Shown here piece by piece: positions 1-15,000 of a stretch of 64,000 nucleotides of DNA. The notes beneath the pieces were generated by a model that ran no database searches, had not been told where the DNA came from, and was given only the letters and a program-made list of their open reading frames with translations. Position 1 is the first letter of the stretch, and each line of letters opens with the position of its first letter. The stretch spans positions 14,318,225-14,382,224 of the forward strand of contig NC_136012.1 in assembly GCF_048128805.1 (NCBI RefSeq), in the 5' to 3' direction. The DNA is from Centroberyx gerrardi (taxonomy: Eukaryota; Chordata; Actinopteri; Beryciformes; Berycidae). The position numbers and the translations under genes are program-made.

Positions 1-160
1 CCTGCTGCGCCGCCTGCAGGATGGAGCTGCGGTTCTGCATGGGCGTTGGCTGGGCCGGCTGCTGGTGCTGGGTCAGGACTGTACTGGTCTTGTCCGGGCG
101 ATAACGGTCTGCAAAATTAGGGTCAGTGACCCACGGTGGTCGACAGGACGGGCCTGAGCC

Positions 161-203
<43 letters not shown>

Positions 204-216
204 GGGGTCTTAGAGC
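1..216 (-). CDS. pdlim7: pdlim7 exon with 14-Ala tract, cut by window edge
   Basis: The acceptor is CCCAG|GCTC at 216. The exon encodes 14 consecutive alanines, then [20 protein letters not shown] and a Q/P-rich stretch ending near SSILQAA. This matches the segment just before the first LIM domain. The exon runs off the left end, so its donor is unseen. Confidence 0.94.
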
Positions 217-3200
217 CTGGGCCAGAGAAACCAAGGCAACCGTATTGGAATTACACCAACTACAAGAACTCCACTCTATCTTTGACTAATTTGGCAAAGG
301 GGGTACACTTTTCACACACTATTCAAGATTTAATGTAATATACACAATCTCACACACACACTCGGCTCCACTTGTGTGGTGTGACATCAGTTTTGTGTAG
401 GTGTCATGTTGTCGTTCATGTACTGACACTTAATAAAAATCTATTAGCGCAGCATCGGATGCTGCTGGGGTTCCTTTTACACATCAGCAGGAGCAGAAAC
501 TCACCATCTGGTTTATCTGCTGCCTGGGCCTTGGCAGGTGAGGGAGTTGGCTCAAGGCTGTGGGGAGAAAATGACTCATTAGAAAAAGGTACACACAAGT
601 CTCAGTCACCATGGTTACCGGCCGCTCAGGAAACTTCATGTTTAGACGCTAGCAGTCATGGCTATCTCCGTTATGGAGTGTCATGGATTACCTTCTGTGT
701 GACTCATCGTCATTATCAGCAATAAGCTAGCATGGTGTCGCATTCTTGAACACAGCAAGTCTCACCTGCTGCGGCAAGGAAAACTGATGTGTGGAAAAAA
801 AATAAATAAATACAAAAAAAAAATACTGCCAAAACATTGTTACTGACTTTTCTTCCAAGTTAATGAAATGCGGGCTGTCTCCAACATCTCATTGTGTTTG
901 CGGGTCATCTTGTACGATCACATGTGCCTTTGTGTGACATTTTCAAGAAATCAATAATGTAATTCAAACAATCAATGATGGATAATGGGCACAATGGTGT
1001 GCATCTGAAAAAGCTGTTTTGCCTCTGCACCTACTAATGAAAGAAGCCTGAACAACTCCATGGACTGACTGACATCACCCGAGAAGCTACGCCACACCGT
1101 ACAGAGAGGGCAAGTCATGAGACATGTCATCCTGTCAGATTTGGACGGAGAAGAGTTTCACTCTTCAAGCCTGCATGTGCAGAACTGTTGAATAAACGAC
1201 TTCCTACGTGTCAAAGTTCTGTTACAGTTTGTAACCCGCAGCAAGCATCACTAAACTCTCAAAAAACTCGGAAAATCTTCAAACCATGACTGAGACGAAC
1301 AGAGAACTTCAATTGAACTTCAATTGTGAGCCGAGACAGTGAGCTCTGGAGACGTCTTATCTTGGGAAAAAATATAACACTGCCGCAGGCTTCTATCATG
1401 TTTACATCATCTACTGTGCCATCCACAATAGACTAATGAAAGGTGATGAAATCATTTCTCATTTGCAGAGAAAAAGAAGAAAATGAATGTGAAACAAATG
1501 ATCCTGCAGCTGCTTTGTTCTACAGCAGCGCCTGCCTCTTATTCTCACTTTATCAGGATTAGATCTCTATCAATTATAGCCCTTACTTGTCGAAGCAAGT
1601 AGACACAAGAAGAGGTTACAGAGGCAGGAGCTGTGCAGCACGAAGCAGAATGAAAACAGTTTGCCATTTTCCAAACAACAAACCCTGGATAACAAAGGAC
1701 ATTACGTCCCTTCTCCATAGGAAGAAGAGGGCTTTCGGGGCTGGGGACAGGGAGGAAGTTAAGTCTGCCCAGAGGGAGCAGGAGAGGAGAATTAAGGATG
1801 GAAAGAACACCTATCAGGAGAGGGCTAAAAACAAAACAGTGTGAAGGAGGCGTGGGATGATAAGGATCACTGGCTATAGGCAGCCGGGTCAAATGAAGGG
1901 GAAACAAGGATGGAGCGAAGAAGTTAAACCTGTTTTTCTAACACGTTTTGACACGTGGACCCCCCAGTTCATATACCAGGCCCACATGGTCATGGACAGC
2001 ACCATCATCAGGGAGAGGCTCAAAGTGATGCAGGTGGACAGCACCATTGGTTTTCCTGAATTACACACTCGCTCACAGACAGGCCGCCGTTTGTGTGGGA
2101 CAGGCTGCAGAGTGGCACAGCGGCGCCCCAGGGAACTGAACTGTCACCTTTCTTGTTCACTCTCTTTACACCTCTGATTCAACTCTGGTTCCTGCCACCT
2201 CCAGAAGACCTCTCAAGACTCCCCCTACTGTGAGATGCACCGGTGACGACAAGGAGGAGGAGTATAGGAGTCTGATGGAGAGCTTTGGCGGGTGGTGCAA
2301 TGAGAACTATCTGGTTTTGATTTCCAAAGGAGCAAGAAGCCACTGACACCCGAGTGAGGAGGTAGAGATGGTGCAGTCCTATAAATACCTTGGTGAGCAC
2401 ATCAACAACAAACTAGACTGATCCAACAACACCGAGGCACCGTACAAGAGAGGGCAGAGTAGACTGCTCCTCTTGGCGAGGCTCAGGTCTTTCAATCTAT
2501 ACAACAGACTCCTCTACATGCTCGATCAATGAGTTCTGGACAGTGCGCCGTTCTGTCCATCCTAGACAACACCTCCCTCCCCCTCTGTTGTAAGGTGATG
2601 CAGCTACGGAGCACCTTCCCCCTCCGCCTCGTCTCCCCAAGGTGCAACTCTGAGTGCTTTAGGTGCCGTTTTGTGAAAACAGCCATTAGCCTGTACAATG
2701 ATTCCTGTCCAAACAGCCTCAGCCAGAGAGGAGGGTGATGAAGCGGGGCGCCTGTATTGTCTATCAAACCTAAATGAGGGGAATACCTTTGCATTTCAAT
2801 GCTCTAGACTATATGGCATTTGCTTGCAGTTTATATATTTCAGTATATATGTATGTAACACTATATATGTAACACTGTACATATGTTGGTACTTCATCTG
2901 GAGCTTTTGAAATGGAGGAGTAATGCACAGTTGGCATATTGATCTTTTTTCCAATTTTCACTTATTTCATACTGCACATATTTCCCATTCTTTTTGGCCC
3001 AGTATTCTGTTACTGTTTTCTGCTGCAACAACCCAATTTTCCCACAGGGATCATTAAAGTTTTTTTTTATCTTATCTTATTTTGAAAATTGGTTGCACTC
3101 CAAGCAACTTGACAATTTCTCCAACTGGGTGATGGGGCTCACTGGCAGAGTACTGTCTTGCAGATGGGTCTTTTGGATTTTCCTTTGACTGCTTTTCAAC

Positions 3201-6200
3201 TGCGATCACATGTTCACTCACTACATATGGCCACTTGTTTAATTAATAATGGTGTATTTGTTTAAAAATACCTATTCACATTGAGTTAACAATGCCAAAA
3301 TTATAGCCTAATCCAAATTTCCATTTTCCAAATGAAATTATTCATTTGTTTAATTAATGCCTACTTCCATTTTCCAAGGCAAATTCATTATCTGTTCAAA
3401 TCGTTATGGCCTGATCCCAACAACGACCACAGGTTTCCTGCTGGCATGAAATTCATTATTTGTTCAAACAAAGCAAGGTAGAGTGCCTCTCATTCACTTC
3501 CACTGCCCAGAGTTTCACTGCTGCTTTAGGGATTTCACCTGCCAATTTTCTGGTCACAAGTTTATATCTCAAACCATCAGGCTATCACCATTCTCAAGCA
3601 ACCAGCCCAATTTTGTCTAAAGACAAAGCTAGATTTTGTACCTTGCCCATGCATAAGGTTTCTGAATTATCTCCAGTAGTCTTTTCACTCAAACCATCTG
3701 AAAATCCTTTGCTTTCAAATGTTCTTATGTCCAAGTGTTCTTTCAAGAGTAATTTGAGTTTTCAACCCACAGTCCCTGATAAAACAGATCCAGGACTACA
3801 TAACCATGAAACAGACTTACAGCTTGGATGGAGTGAATCTTTGTCTTTGCTAATTTGTTGATGGACAGGCTACTTATAGGGCACCTGTCCATCAAAACAC
3901 AGGTATTAATGAAAAGTCATTCTCTATTCAAATTCCGAGTGCAGCTATTTTCCCCAGTCTTGTGTGCAGCATGCCATTAGAGGGTTCCTCATTAATTCAG
4001 GAGTGCAGTTTCCCTAGCCTTCCTCAGTAAAAACAGATGCAAAAAAACATCCCCTCTTAAGACTTTAAAAGCTAGGGAGAGCCCTGTTTCTAGATAATCA
4101 TATTTGTTTGGTACACTAGGTAGCTTGCATTCAATATTTTCTTATCCTAAGATGATTCCCGTGATTCAACTGGAGGACGGCTACAACTAAGAGTCGGATA
4201 TGAGGAGATGCATCCTTTTAAGTTTGAATATTGAATCCTTACAGGTAACACACTATTGTTAAAGAAGAAAGAAGAAACACAGAGGAAAGGACAGAGAAGC
4301 AGAGGAGTTGTTTTTTCAGATGTTTTATATTTTTGATGACAGCAGAAAAAAAAACAAAAGTACAGATTTATCTTCCCTTTCTTTCTTAATGGTTGGAGAA
4401 GCCTACAAGATGAGGGGTTTAGAAATGAAATCAGTGAAAGATGAAGAACTCAATACATGGAAACACAGAGCAAAGAGAGAGGGAGAGAGAGCAAGAAAGA
4501 GGGAGCTCACAGATCAAAGGAGGGTCTGAACTACACAATCAAAGCGGAATAAAGAGCAGAACGGTGCTTCCCACTGCCGAGACCCCTCCTCCCACCTCCC
4601 CGGTTAAGATTACTCCAGGTAGCGCAGTGTGACATGGGAAATAGGGCTTCAGACACACGGTGTTCCGCAAAGTGTTGACAACACTCATCAAGTCAAAAAT
4701 TCAGAGGGAGATCTGACACATAGGCTCAGTATGCAAGGTTCCACTTTGGGCTTTGTCATCTAGGCCGCGTTACTTCTATTTTTTGGTTTTCTTTTCTCTT
4801 TTTTTTTTGCCCCCCAAACTTCGTTTTCGTCCCATCTGTATCTGGAGGGTGAATTTGTTAACTGCCGCTGGATAGTTGGCTATCGTCGTCTTTGTCATTT
4901 AGTCGTTGTGGTGTAGCTATCGCTAGCAGGCTCTGGCTGGGCTCTGCATCCCGTGACGTCTAGGATGTTGCTCAGGATTTGATATTGAGGGCACGAGCAG
5001 ACCTCTCGTGGTGCCAATCCCTCAGACGGGCATAGCGGGGACTCTGAATCTCAGTGAGGAACTTTTCCCTAACCACACGCAGAGATATGAAGCAGAGATA
5101 GACAGGGAGGGGAATAGATTGGAAGGGACAGAATGAGTAAAAAGAGTAAGAGAGAGTAGAAAGTGGAGGGAAAATGCACAAAAGGGAGGAAAAGTTAGAG
5201 AGGAAAAAAAAACAGGTCAAACAGCATAGACAGAATAAGGCTAGGACAGGTTTGGAATGGAAAATGAAAGAACAGTCAATTATGATCTGCATTAAACCAG
5301 TGAAGCTGGAAGAAATCTGCTAATGATGCCATCAAGCAGATATGCATGTACTAAAAATACAAAGGATGGAGTACAACTCACAACACGCATGCTTGTGTTC
5401 AAAGCAGCTATAATTGACAGCTAAATGTAATAAACAACAAACGGGGATTTAAAAGTTGAGTTCAACTATTTTTCAAATAATTGCCAAACTGAAGCCTCCA
5501 CACACAAGCGCATAAACACGACAACACACAGGCTTGTGATGAAGTGAGACAGAGCATGAGACTGCTCAAATCAACGGCACTCAGTCTTTACCTGGCCCTC
5601 TTCATGTTTTCATCATCTGGGTCCTGCACTGAGAGATCCAGGAGAGACACACATCAGAATGCCTCACTGCTTTACATTAACATGACACTCCACTTACTTT
5701 CATACTCTCTGCAGGCCTACTAACAGACTAATAAACAGCTGATACCAACCCAAACATGATAAATAATATTATAAATAGGCATTCATAAAATGGTGCTATT
5801 CTTATAGACGACTCTTCTTTTGCTACACAACGTTCGGCATGAAAATCATCATGTAAAGTAAATGTGCTTTTGTCATCAGAATGGTTATAGTCATGAGGAA
5901 AAAAATGCATGCTGTCACTGAAGACAGCATCTGAATGACAAAATGTAAAGTTTGAGGGTCGTCTTCACGCCTGAAAACTTGACACCCTTTTTTATCCATC
6001 TTTCCTGTGTCACTCACTCTCCAGTCACTCTCTCTGATGATCCTTATAATCATCAGATCAGCTCTTGTTCTGGCACTGGCCTACACCTTAACCTCTTCCC
6101 CCACCCTCCCCCCCTTGCTCCCCGCCTCTCTCGTGCGTCTGCCAGGCCTCGTCCCTGACTTACTGAAGTCGGTGCCTGTGAGCTGGGCCAGGATGCGGAA

Positions 6201-9200
6201 GGAGCGGGACTGGGTGGTGCCGGTGCGAGGCTGCCAGTCCTGAGTGTCCTCGATCAGCCTCTTCTTGCTGCGGTCGTTGGGGATGAAACAGGGCAAGTTC
6301 TCCGCCCTCAGGCCGTGCCTGCACACACACCCAGCAGCAGCACACGGCAGGCCCGGTTAACACAATCCCATCCCACCCATTCACTACAGCCGAGCTAATC
6401 AGGTGACCTTGAAAATAAAGGGCATTCTGAACAGATCATGCAACGCTTGTGTAGATTGCTTAGAATTACAGTCACACCATATGCAAGCTAATGGATGCTC
6501 ATTAATAGGATTTCTCATGGGCACGCTGTAGATACACAAATTGACACTACTTCATTAGAGATCACATACTTAACTCTCATTAGAATCAATGCGAGAAAAG
6601 CTGTCAGACTATAGTACCTGCCCTTGTGTTTGTGGAAAAGGTAGCTCTAGATTCAAGCTGTAAATGTGATATTACTACTTCAAAAAGCAGCAGAAGAACT
6701 GCATCTCATTTCAAACGTGTTGTTCCGCGGCAGCTGCAGATCAACTGAAGCATGCATTCATCAAAAAGCAAACAGAGGATGAAAGATGAACGGTTACTGA
6801 TGGACTCTCCATCTCTATCCTGTCCATGAACTCTTTCATCTAGCCAACCCAAGGGCATCAGCTCTTCTGTCCTACCATATCTAGCATGGCTGTAATAACC
6901 TAGTAAGCAGACAAGCCGGCCTGCATGCAGCTGCCCCTTACTTGGACACTTGGTACATGTCATCATAGAAAGTCGCTTCACCCCTGTAGAATAGACCACA
7001 GATCAAGAAAAGTATAGACAGATTGTGCAAGGAGAGTGAACAGAGGACAAGCAGAATATAGAGAGGAAATTAATAAATAGTAAGAGAAGATATTTTGTTG
7101 GGTTAATAGAGTTTTGAGAAGGACTAATAGAATATTTCTGGTTTGCCTGGCGGCCTGCATATAATCTCTAAATTTGTCCAAAACAATGTGAAGCTAATGG
7201 GGATTCGCCAATTAGAAAATAGTTGCACAGATTCTAATAGAGGATGGAAGTTATATGAGAGTGAATAATAATTTGACAGGCACACAAGCATTCATTATTT
7301 TGTAGTGAGGTGAATGAAAGAGAGTTTTACTAACTTGTCAAGAGTTTCCATCTGCAGAGTTAAAAGAAAAGAGAGAGGGAAAGTAAAGAGAAAAGGATCA
7401 GAGTTCAGCTTTGGAGAACAAGAGAAACAGAACATGTCAAAAATATGACAGCGGATGTGCACAATAGGAGAAAAAAAATTCTCTAGGATGCAGAAAACAT
7501 GCAAGAGGTGACAAAAGAGACAGGCTGTTATTGTCAACAGGCTCTGTGAGAGAAAGACGGCATTGTGGGTCTGTCAAATGTATTCTATTCTCTTTAGTTT
7601 GTCACTCTGACCCAAAATGACTCAGCAGGTTCAGCACAAAACCTTTGCCATTCTGTTCCTCTCACTCGTGTACAACAAATCCCACTCAAAGTTATGTCAA
7701 TAGCTGTGGCATTTGCCAAAGAAACCTCGCCTAATTTCTGTGCAACCCGAACAAGTCAAATATTTCCAATCTGTGCTCCAATACCCAGTCAATAATGGTA
7801 AATGTCACAGCAGTGATGCGCCATGATGACAATGTAAGCTCTGAATAAATAACATTACACCAAGCCTGTTTCAGTACAGCCACAGACATATTAGACACAT
7901 TCTGTGTGTACCCAACTGTATTATCGAGAAAGTCTGGAGCCGTCCGGTGATGTCTTCATCATTCATTTGGGCTCACCAATATAACTGGGGTCTGTTCCTT
8001 TCAAAGATGGCGGGAGGAAGGAGTCCCGGCCCCCAGACAGCAGAGCTTCACATCCATGTGAGGCCTCTCTAAGTAAGGCTGCTTAAGTAATCCAGCACCG
8101 CTGCAGTAAAAGCGCTTTGAAAACTCAGCAGATTTTATGAGTCTTGAGTGGAGCTAAATACAGCAACAGACAACATCTAGCCAATGCAAATAGTCAGACC
8201 GCTACCATCCCCCAAATTACAGGAACCAGACTGTCCTACCCTTAAAGACCACCCTGTCCACTTCAAGGGGACGCTTAAAAAACTGACCATTTCATGCCAC
8301 ACTGCTCCAAAACCAGTTGATTTAAAATTGTGTTTTGATCTGTCCCAGGAAACCTTGTAAAAATCTTTATATTTTCCTCTCTGTGGTGACTGTAAAAACT
8401 AAGTTGAAGGTTTTGGTGGAGAGTGGTAAAATACAAGCTTGGGAATTGGGACTTTTGTCTCATGTTGTTCTAGCTTCTTCTAAGATTTACTCTAGTTTGG
8501 TCATGGGAATAGTCAACATTAACATCTGTTCAGAGATGATAAAACAGTAAGACACAGCAGCTTCAAAACACACAATCAGCTTTGAAACCAGGATACTTTT
8601 CTTTCAAAAACAAATGAAGAACCAAGAGATCAGAAGCCAAATTAACCCCTGGAGTTTTCAAAGACAAGAAGATTGCCTTTTCCCGCTCGAATGTTAATTT
8701 GAGGAATAACTATTGTACGGTGGAAAAAAGGGGCTCTCTAAAGCCAATAAGATATCATTTTAACATTTGATCCATCATATTCTTTTCATTCATACATTTC
8801 TCTCCCGCAGAGTGGTTAAACATGGAGTATAAAGACAAACCACATGAGCCACTAATGTCACAGGAGCCACAAGGTGTGTTTTAACAGTGAAGGATTTAAT
8901 CACTGAGAGTCAAACAATAATAGCACCTTAAAGAGTAAGCACTGGGTAATTTTAGAAGCCAAAATACAAGTGGGGTGGAGGAAGGGTGCCTGTGATATTT
9001 ACTGCACTATGATAAAAAAGGAAAAACAAAAAGTTTGGCTGCACAACCACTCTAAAAACAATCTTGTGCGACTGATTTTTGACACATCTTCCACTGATCT
9101 TTGTGAAAACACAATTTTCATCGTCTGTGTGATCCATAGCAGAGGAATTTCAGCTTGGACAAGCCAGTTTGGATGGCAGACACTTGGTCTGCAGGGATAT

Positions 9201-11974
9201 AACTCAAGGAAATGAACATATTCCAGTTTGCGTATCCTAAGATTTAAGCACATTTCAGATGTTTTGTCTCAGCCCAAATACGGCCCCTCTTGGGTCTTTT
9301 TCGATAAGAGCTTTGACAATTTCCTCTTGTTTTCTTGAAAGGTTAGCACCAGTCATGGCGAAGGAGACATTGTTGATGAGTGAGATTATTATGTTTCATC
9401 ACTTGTTGAGTCTCATGGCACAGAAAGCACACATCAGGCATCTTGCTTTTATTGCTGGTGTGCTTAGCCATGAAGTGACTAATCGTAGACAAAAATCAAT
9501 ATGGTTCCCATGTTGCATTTTGAACTCTTGGCGAAGAGTGGATTCATTTCCGATCACCTCAGTAGTTAGTAAACATACACTTCCTCTATTTCCCATGTTT
9601 GTTGATAAGACATGACTTTGGGAATATTTTGCAGCAGTGATTTATTTTTTTTTTCCTTTTTATAACATTTCTGTGTTTTTTGGATAGTAGTTAGTTTCTC
9701 AACATAATTTAGTTTGGAAATCTTTTCTTTTTTTCATGTTTTCTCTTTAACGCAAGTCCAGACTAGTCAAACAACTAAAACACCACGAAAACAACATCGG
9801 TCACGTTGTGCTTCCAAAGGCAATAGTCTGTGTTTATTTGTTTTTCCACCTACCCATTGTGTGGCTGCTGCATGCTGGCAGGGCCCTGTGAGCGTGGAGC
9901 GTTAAGTTTAGGTGAGTAGGCCACAGGCTTAATAACAGGACCTGAGTTGGCACTACCACCACCTGCCGCAAATGGCCTCGCCATCTTGTTAATGGCTGTG
10001 CTGGGGGCAAAGGAGTACTTTGGCTGATTGGAGGCTGGGGCAAGCGAATCCTATAAGGGTGTGAGAAAGGAGACAGAGTAGCACAGCACACAACATGCAG
10101 TTACACATTTAAGACACACAGTCCATGTTCTTTCTGCTGTTGCACAATCCCAGGCTTTATCTTAAAGACATATCTCAGTGAAGTCTAATATTTTTTCATA
10201 AATGATCACTCTTTGCTGCACCACTGGCTCTGTCAAAGCCAGCTGACGTTGCTCTGCACACGGAAGAAGCGCTTCATAAGTGTGAACGTAGCCCATTGTT
10301 TGACAAATATTTATGTTGGCAGTCACCCAAGGACTATCCAAAATAATCTTCTACTGCTGGTGAAAAACGCTCAACATGACAGGCGTGAAGCGTTACATTT
10401 GAATGACATGTTTCACTAATGACACTTCTTACTGAGCATTGTGCCGAAGGTGCAGCTACTAAAATGGAACTGTTTGCCTTTGTGGACATATTATGTTCCA
10501 GCTCATTTACCAAAAAAATACAGTGTGCAGCACAAGGCAGTAAATGACACCATTATAGTATTCAACCTGTAATGAATAGGGATATTAGCTTTCTGGAGGT
10601 TTCTAAGAGTGATACTAAATATATCACCATTACTCTTGAATTGTGGGATTGGGATTGTGCAAGGCATTGAAGGATATGCAACATTCACACCACTCCATCC
10701 AGCAAACCAATCGTCTAGTGACTCACTGATGCTTTGCTAATGGATACTGCATGGACCCCATGAGAGCTTGAGAAGTAACTGAATCAGTATGAGTTTAAAC
10801 ACAAGATGACTTAATACATTGTTGAGGCCCATCATGAGCAAAGTTTACATGGAGTTTCAAATTGCATCATCTGTCACCGTAGTCCAATAGCAGACCATGG
10901 AGGACAGAGAAGTCTTGCTTTAAAGCGGGACAGGGTAAGCTGAGACAAACTGCAGAGACCAATTCATTAAGGGTTTAACAAAACTTTGGAAATGTTGATC
11001 CCATTGTCAAAGCATCACAGTCTTCATACAGAGGTGAGATTAATGTGCCAGACAAATCTAGCCTTACCTTCTGGTCTCCTCCCGCTTGGAAAGCTCTGGA
11101 GGAAAGAGGGAGTGAGCAAACAGTAATTAGAACATGAAGTTACAGTAAACAAAGTTACATTAAACTCACACAAATAAAATCACAGTACCGAGGTTGCAAT
11201 GTTTCAATCAGGCGTTTGAGACAGCCTTCTGAACAAGATATACTGGTTCTATGCATAATGCCTAGCCAAGATAATCTCCAATGATATGTACACTGAACAA
11301 ACTGTAAGCATACTGCAACTGTAATATTCAGCAAATAAAACTGCACCATGATGTTTTGTCAGTTTTGTGCACCTTCAATTCAAAATACAATCACAAAATA
11401 TATATATAAAAAAATAACTTTGTTCTGAATAGGCACAATATTTGCTTGTTGAACTGGATGTTGAAGTGGATATTGGATGCAAATTGTCAACTTCTCATTT
11501 CACATAAAGGACAAATAGCTGGCTCTAACCTGCCTGGAATTATACATGACACTGGTTTACAGTTTGTCTTCGTTTATAACTTTGGTTTGGTCTGTGGATT
11601 TATTACAAAACACCAAACCATCAGCAATATCAATCTTGTCTTTTTCCCCCCCAATAGGCACTGAACTACAGATTCACTCATAAGCAAGTGCCACGATGTT
11701 GTGCACTTCTAAACTCCAATCCCAGGGATCGCATTACTGAACGGCACTCTTGTTGACTGGAACAACACATAGGAGGCTGCTCATTAAAATCATTTCACAC
11801 TTTATACAAAGGGGAACCTATAGTTCAAATTGCCACTGGTACTTACTGTAACTACATATAAACCATTTCCATCCATTGTCCTATGTTTGCTATAGCTTTC
11901 CTTACAGAAAGCTATAGTGGGGTTAGGCAAGGATGAACCAGCCCAGCAGTTAAACTCATTGTTTCAGGCTATAA

Positions 11975-12007
<33 letters not shown>

Positions 12008-15000
12008 ACAATTGGCATCGCTTCCTGTGACTATGAGCAGTGAGTACCCACTCATATCATGGCCTGCTCAACCACTGATAGAGACAGAATGACAACAAAG
12101 TACAACAGGGCTGTTAGATATAGAAAGAGGGAGAGAGAGGAGCGAAGGGAAGGCTGACTGACACGCCTGTGTGTGTCAGACTTGTAGGAAACAGATGACA
12201 ACTCAGTGTGACATAGCACTTCAGCTAGACTATTGTCTTAAGAGTTAACCCACATTTTGACAAGCCAGGCTTAAGTGTGGGATATAAGGCATGTGTCTGA
12301 TGGCCTCATGAAAAGCAGTTAAGATAGCGCTGCTCTGTGCTGTATTTCTTTTGGCAAACTGGACCAAAATGAAAACATGTAGAGATGATTAAGTCACTGC
12401 TTCTGGGAATAAGTTAGTTTGCTTTATGGACTGCATTTGACCTGGGCTGAAATTTGATATGCTTACCCATTTCAAGAGTCACTTATTCTAGCTGATACAC
12501 GCTCGCTTGGCTTCCAAGCTGCTGGGAGTGATCTCAGAAATTTCACCAAAATCCACCCAGGCCATTCTAGTCAAGGTCGCATACATCATTGGCATGCTCA
12601 AACCACATCCCTCTAGGCCGGCCACTGGCAGTGGAACATTATAATCAAGAGGGACACAGTAGGCCCGAATTTCAAAAGGATAGTAGGTGGGGCTCTTCCT
12701 TTCATTGTAGGCTTATACTGCCAATCTTTTGGCGATTCCACTTCCTTGAAGAGGCTGTGGAGAAAGCCTAAACCTTTCCCATTAAAAAAAAGACAAAGAG
12801 ATGATCATTGGTGTTGAACGAAACCAGACACTAAACCAAACAATACGCCATATCTCATAAATGTGGAGCTGTCCTCCTGTCTTAACAAAAATAGAAAGAA
12901 ACAGTGGATGGCAGCCAAGATGAGAAGTAAAAAATGACAACAGCTCCTCTCCAATTTTAGTGTTTCAGGAAAAAGCAATATTTGCTTGTCTTACACCATA
13001 ATAACAATAAGAGAGGGTGAGATGAAGAGAAGTGGATGGAGATTCACGGGAAGTGTCATGGGTAAAAAAGAGAAGAGGAATGTGAAGTGTTTACAATAGC
13101 CGGCCTCCACAAGGAGACGAGAAATAAAGGGAGGGGAACCACACAGAGCAAGAGAAGTATGTCTGATGTTAAGTAAACATGCTGGCCATTACACATCTGT
13201 CAAACCAATTACACCACTCCCCTTGGATGAGATTAAAGGGAAAAAAGAAATCAATTCTAATAGTAAAAAGACTTAAATGTGTTTGTTTTCAAATTTAATT
13301 CCACTCACAACAGATCAAGCAAAAAGTTTAAGAATTTAATTTGACACAATGCTTTTTGCGTGTGAAGTCGGGAGTTATTTCAGTCTCATTAAAAGGCTTC
13401 ACCCCGAGATTCGCCTTGCCTCCATTCTCCAATCACAAAACCAAACGCAGACTAGATGTCTCGCTCTATTACAACTGTAGGTGTTTTCCCCCCCCCCATT
13501 TCTAAAACCCAGCCTCAAGAGAAATTACTACAATTCACTTTCAGTATATGCACAATAACAATATCTTCTGACATTAACAGGGTTAGTTTTGGCATATAAT
13601 ACCCCCTAACGCACATTCACACCCTAATTTCATCTTCTTCCACAAGGCAGATCCTTGGAAGAAGAAAACAAAAATAGACTTTTGGACTACTGGATGGATG
13701 AACAATGGACATAAAGGAAACAACTTCAGCAAGCTTTCAACATGCTGAATTCTAACACACAGGCCAAATACACTAATGATGGTCTGTTCGCCACCATATT
13801 GTTTTGTTTCCACATACATGTGAAATAGCAGGAATACCAGTGTGCTTGCTTGTATGACTCATTTTCAAAATTTGGCATAACATACCTACCTGCCACATAA
13901 GCCAACCTCACAAACTAAATGTCGTCCCAGATTCTCAAACTCTAATAAGTTGACTAAAACAATACGATATCTGTGAATGAACTCGGTCACATCTTAACAA
14001 TGATGTGGAGTCTGATCCCTGACCAGGCAGCAGACAGAGACAGAGAGAGTACATCTGGCTCATAACAACTGGCTAAGCCTCGTCCATCCCTCAGTGGAGA
14101 GCATGACATCACTCTTCTCCTCTCTTGTCCCCTAACCACAATGCCATCGAGTCTCTCTGTCTCTCTTTTCTTCTCTTCCCCTCTCCCTTTCTTTCTCACT
14201 CGGCTTCTCCGCCTCTCACTCTTGACACTCACCACAAAGCCAAATGAGTCGGCTACTCTCTCTGCCTCTTGTTGCACACACGCTCCTTTTTTGGGCATTT
14301 ATGTTGGTTTATAGTATGTGACCTCTTTCTGCGGGGGAAAAAAAGCTAATGCAGTGTCAGCTATCTATCTTTTTTTAGGGTCACGGAAAACAGGAATTGC
14401 TCACTGGGTCTAGTGAGACAGACCAGAGCCTGGCATTGCCGAGGAATATGCAGCAAATATTCACCAGGATCTCTGAACCCGAAACTATTCGTTTTAGGTT
14501 CTGGCTCTGCTTTCGGAGTCGCTCTCAACAAACAGAGTGAACAAAGTAGATTTATCAGAGCTCAGCTGTGGGGTCTCTTGGCAGGCAATAACAAGGCGAA
14601 CTCCCTTGAAGTAAAAAGTAGCTGTGTGTTACGGCTGAGTTGACAACCCCAGTGCTTATTTGAGCACCACAAAAGCAAAATGAGCCACATGACAGCACCA
14701 AAGTGCATCCTCATTACTTCACCATACGTCAATACCCTCTTATTTATTCTTATATGGTTACATTCGATCTCACGGTGGGTGGAAAATCTTTTGTTATAAT
14801 TAAGCTCCTGATGAAACATTTTGGCTCGCGCTCCAGAGAGATACTTAATCAGTCAGGAATTTTCTGGCAGGAGTTATGTGAGCAGGTATGAGCGCTGGCT
14901 GGGGGAAAGTTATCCAATACTGATTAAAATAACTCGGGCAAAATTAAATTTTCCTGGCTTCCATTTAGCAACAAAGTGTTTTTAATCCCCTGGAAAGAGT

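Noticed and set aside
126..338. Plus-strand open frame with an alanine run
   Set aside because: It is the antisense shadow of the pdlim7 exon: GCT on one strand pairs with GCA-type units on the other, so both read alanine. It lacks splice logic and homology.
9259..9615. 118-codon plus-strand open frame in a pdlim7 intron
   Set aside because: No recognisable domain, no supporting splice or promoter signals, AT-rich composition like the surrounding intron.
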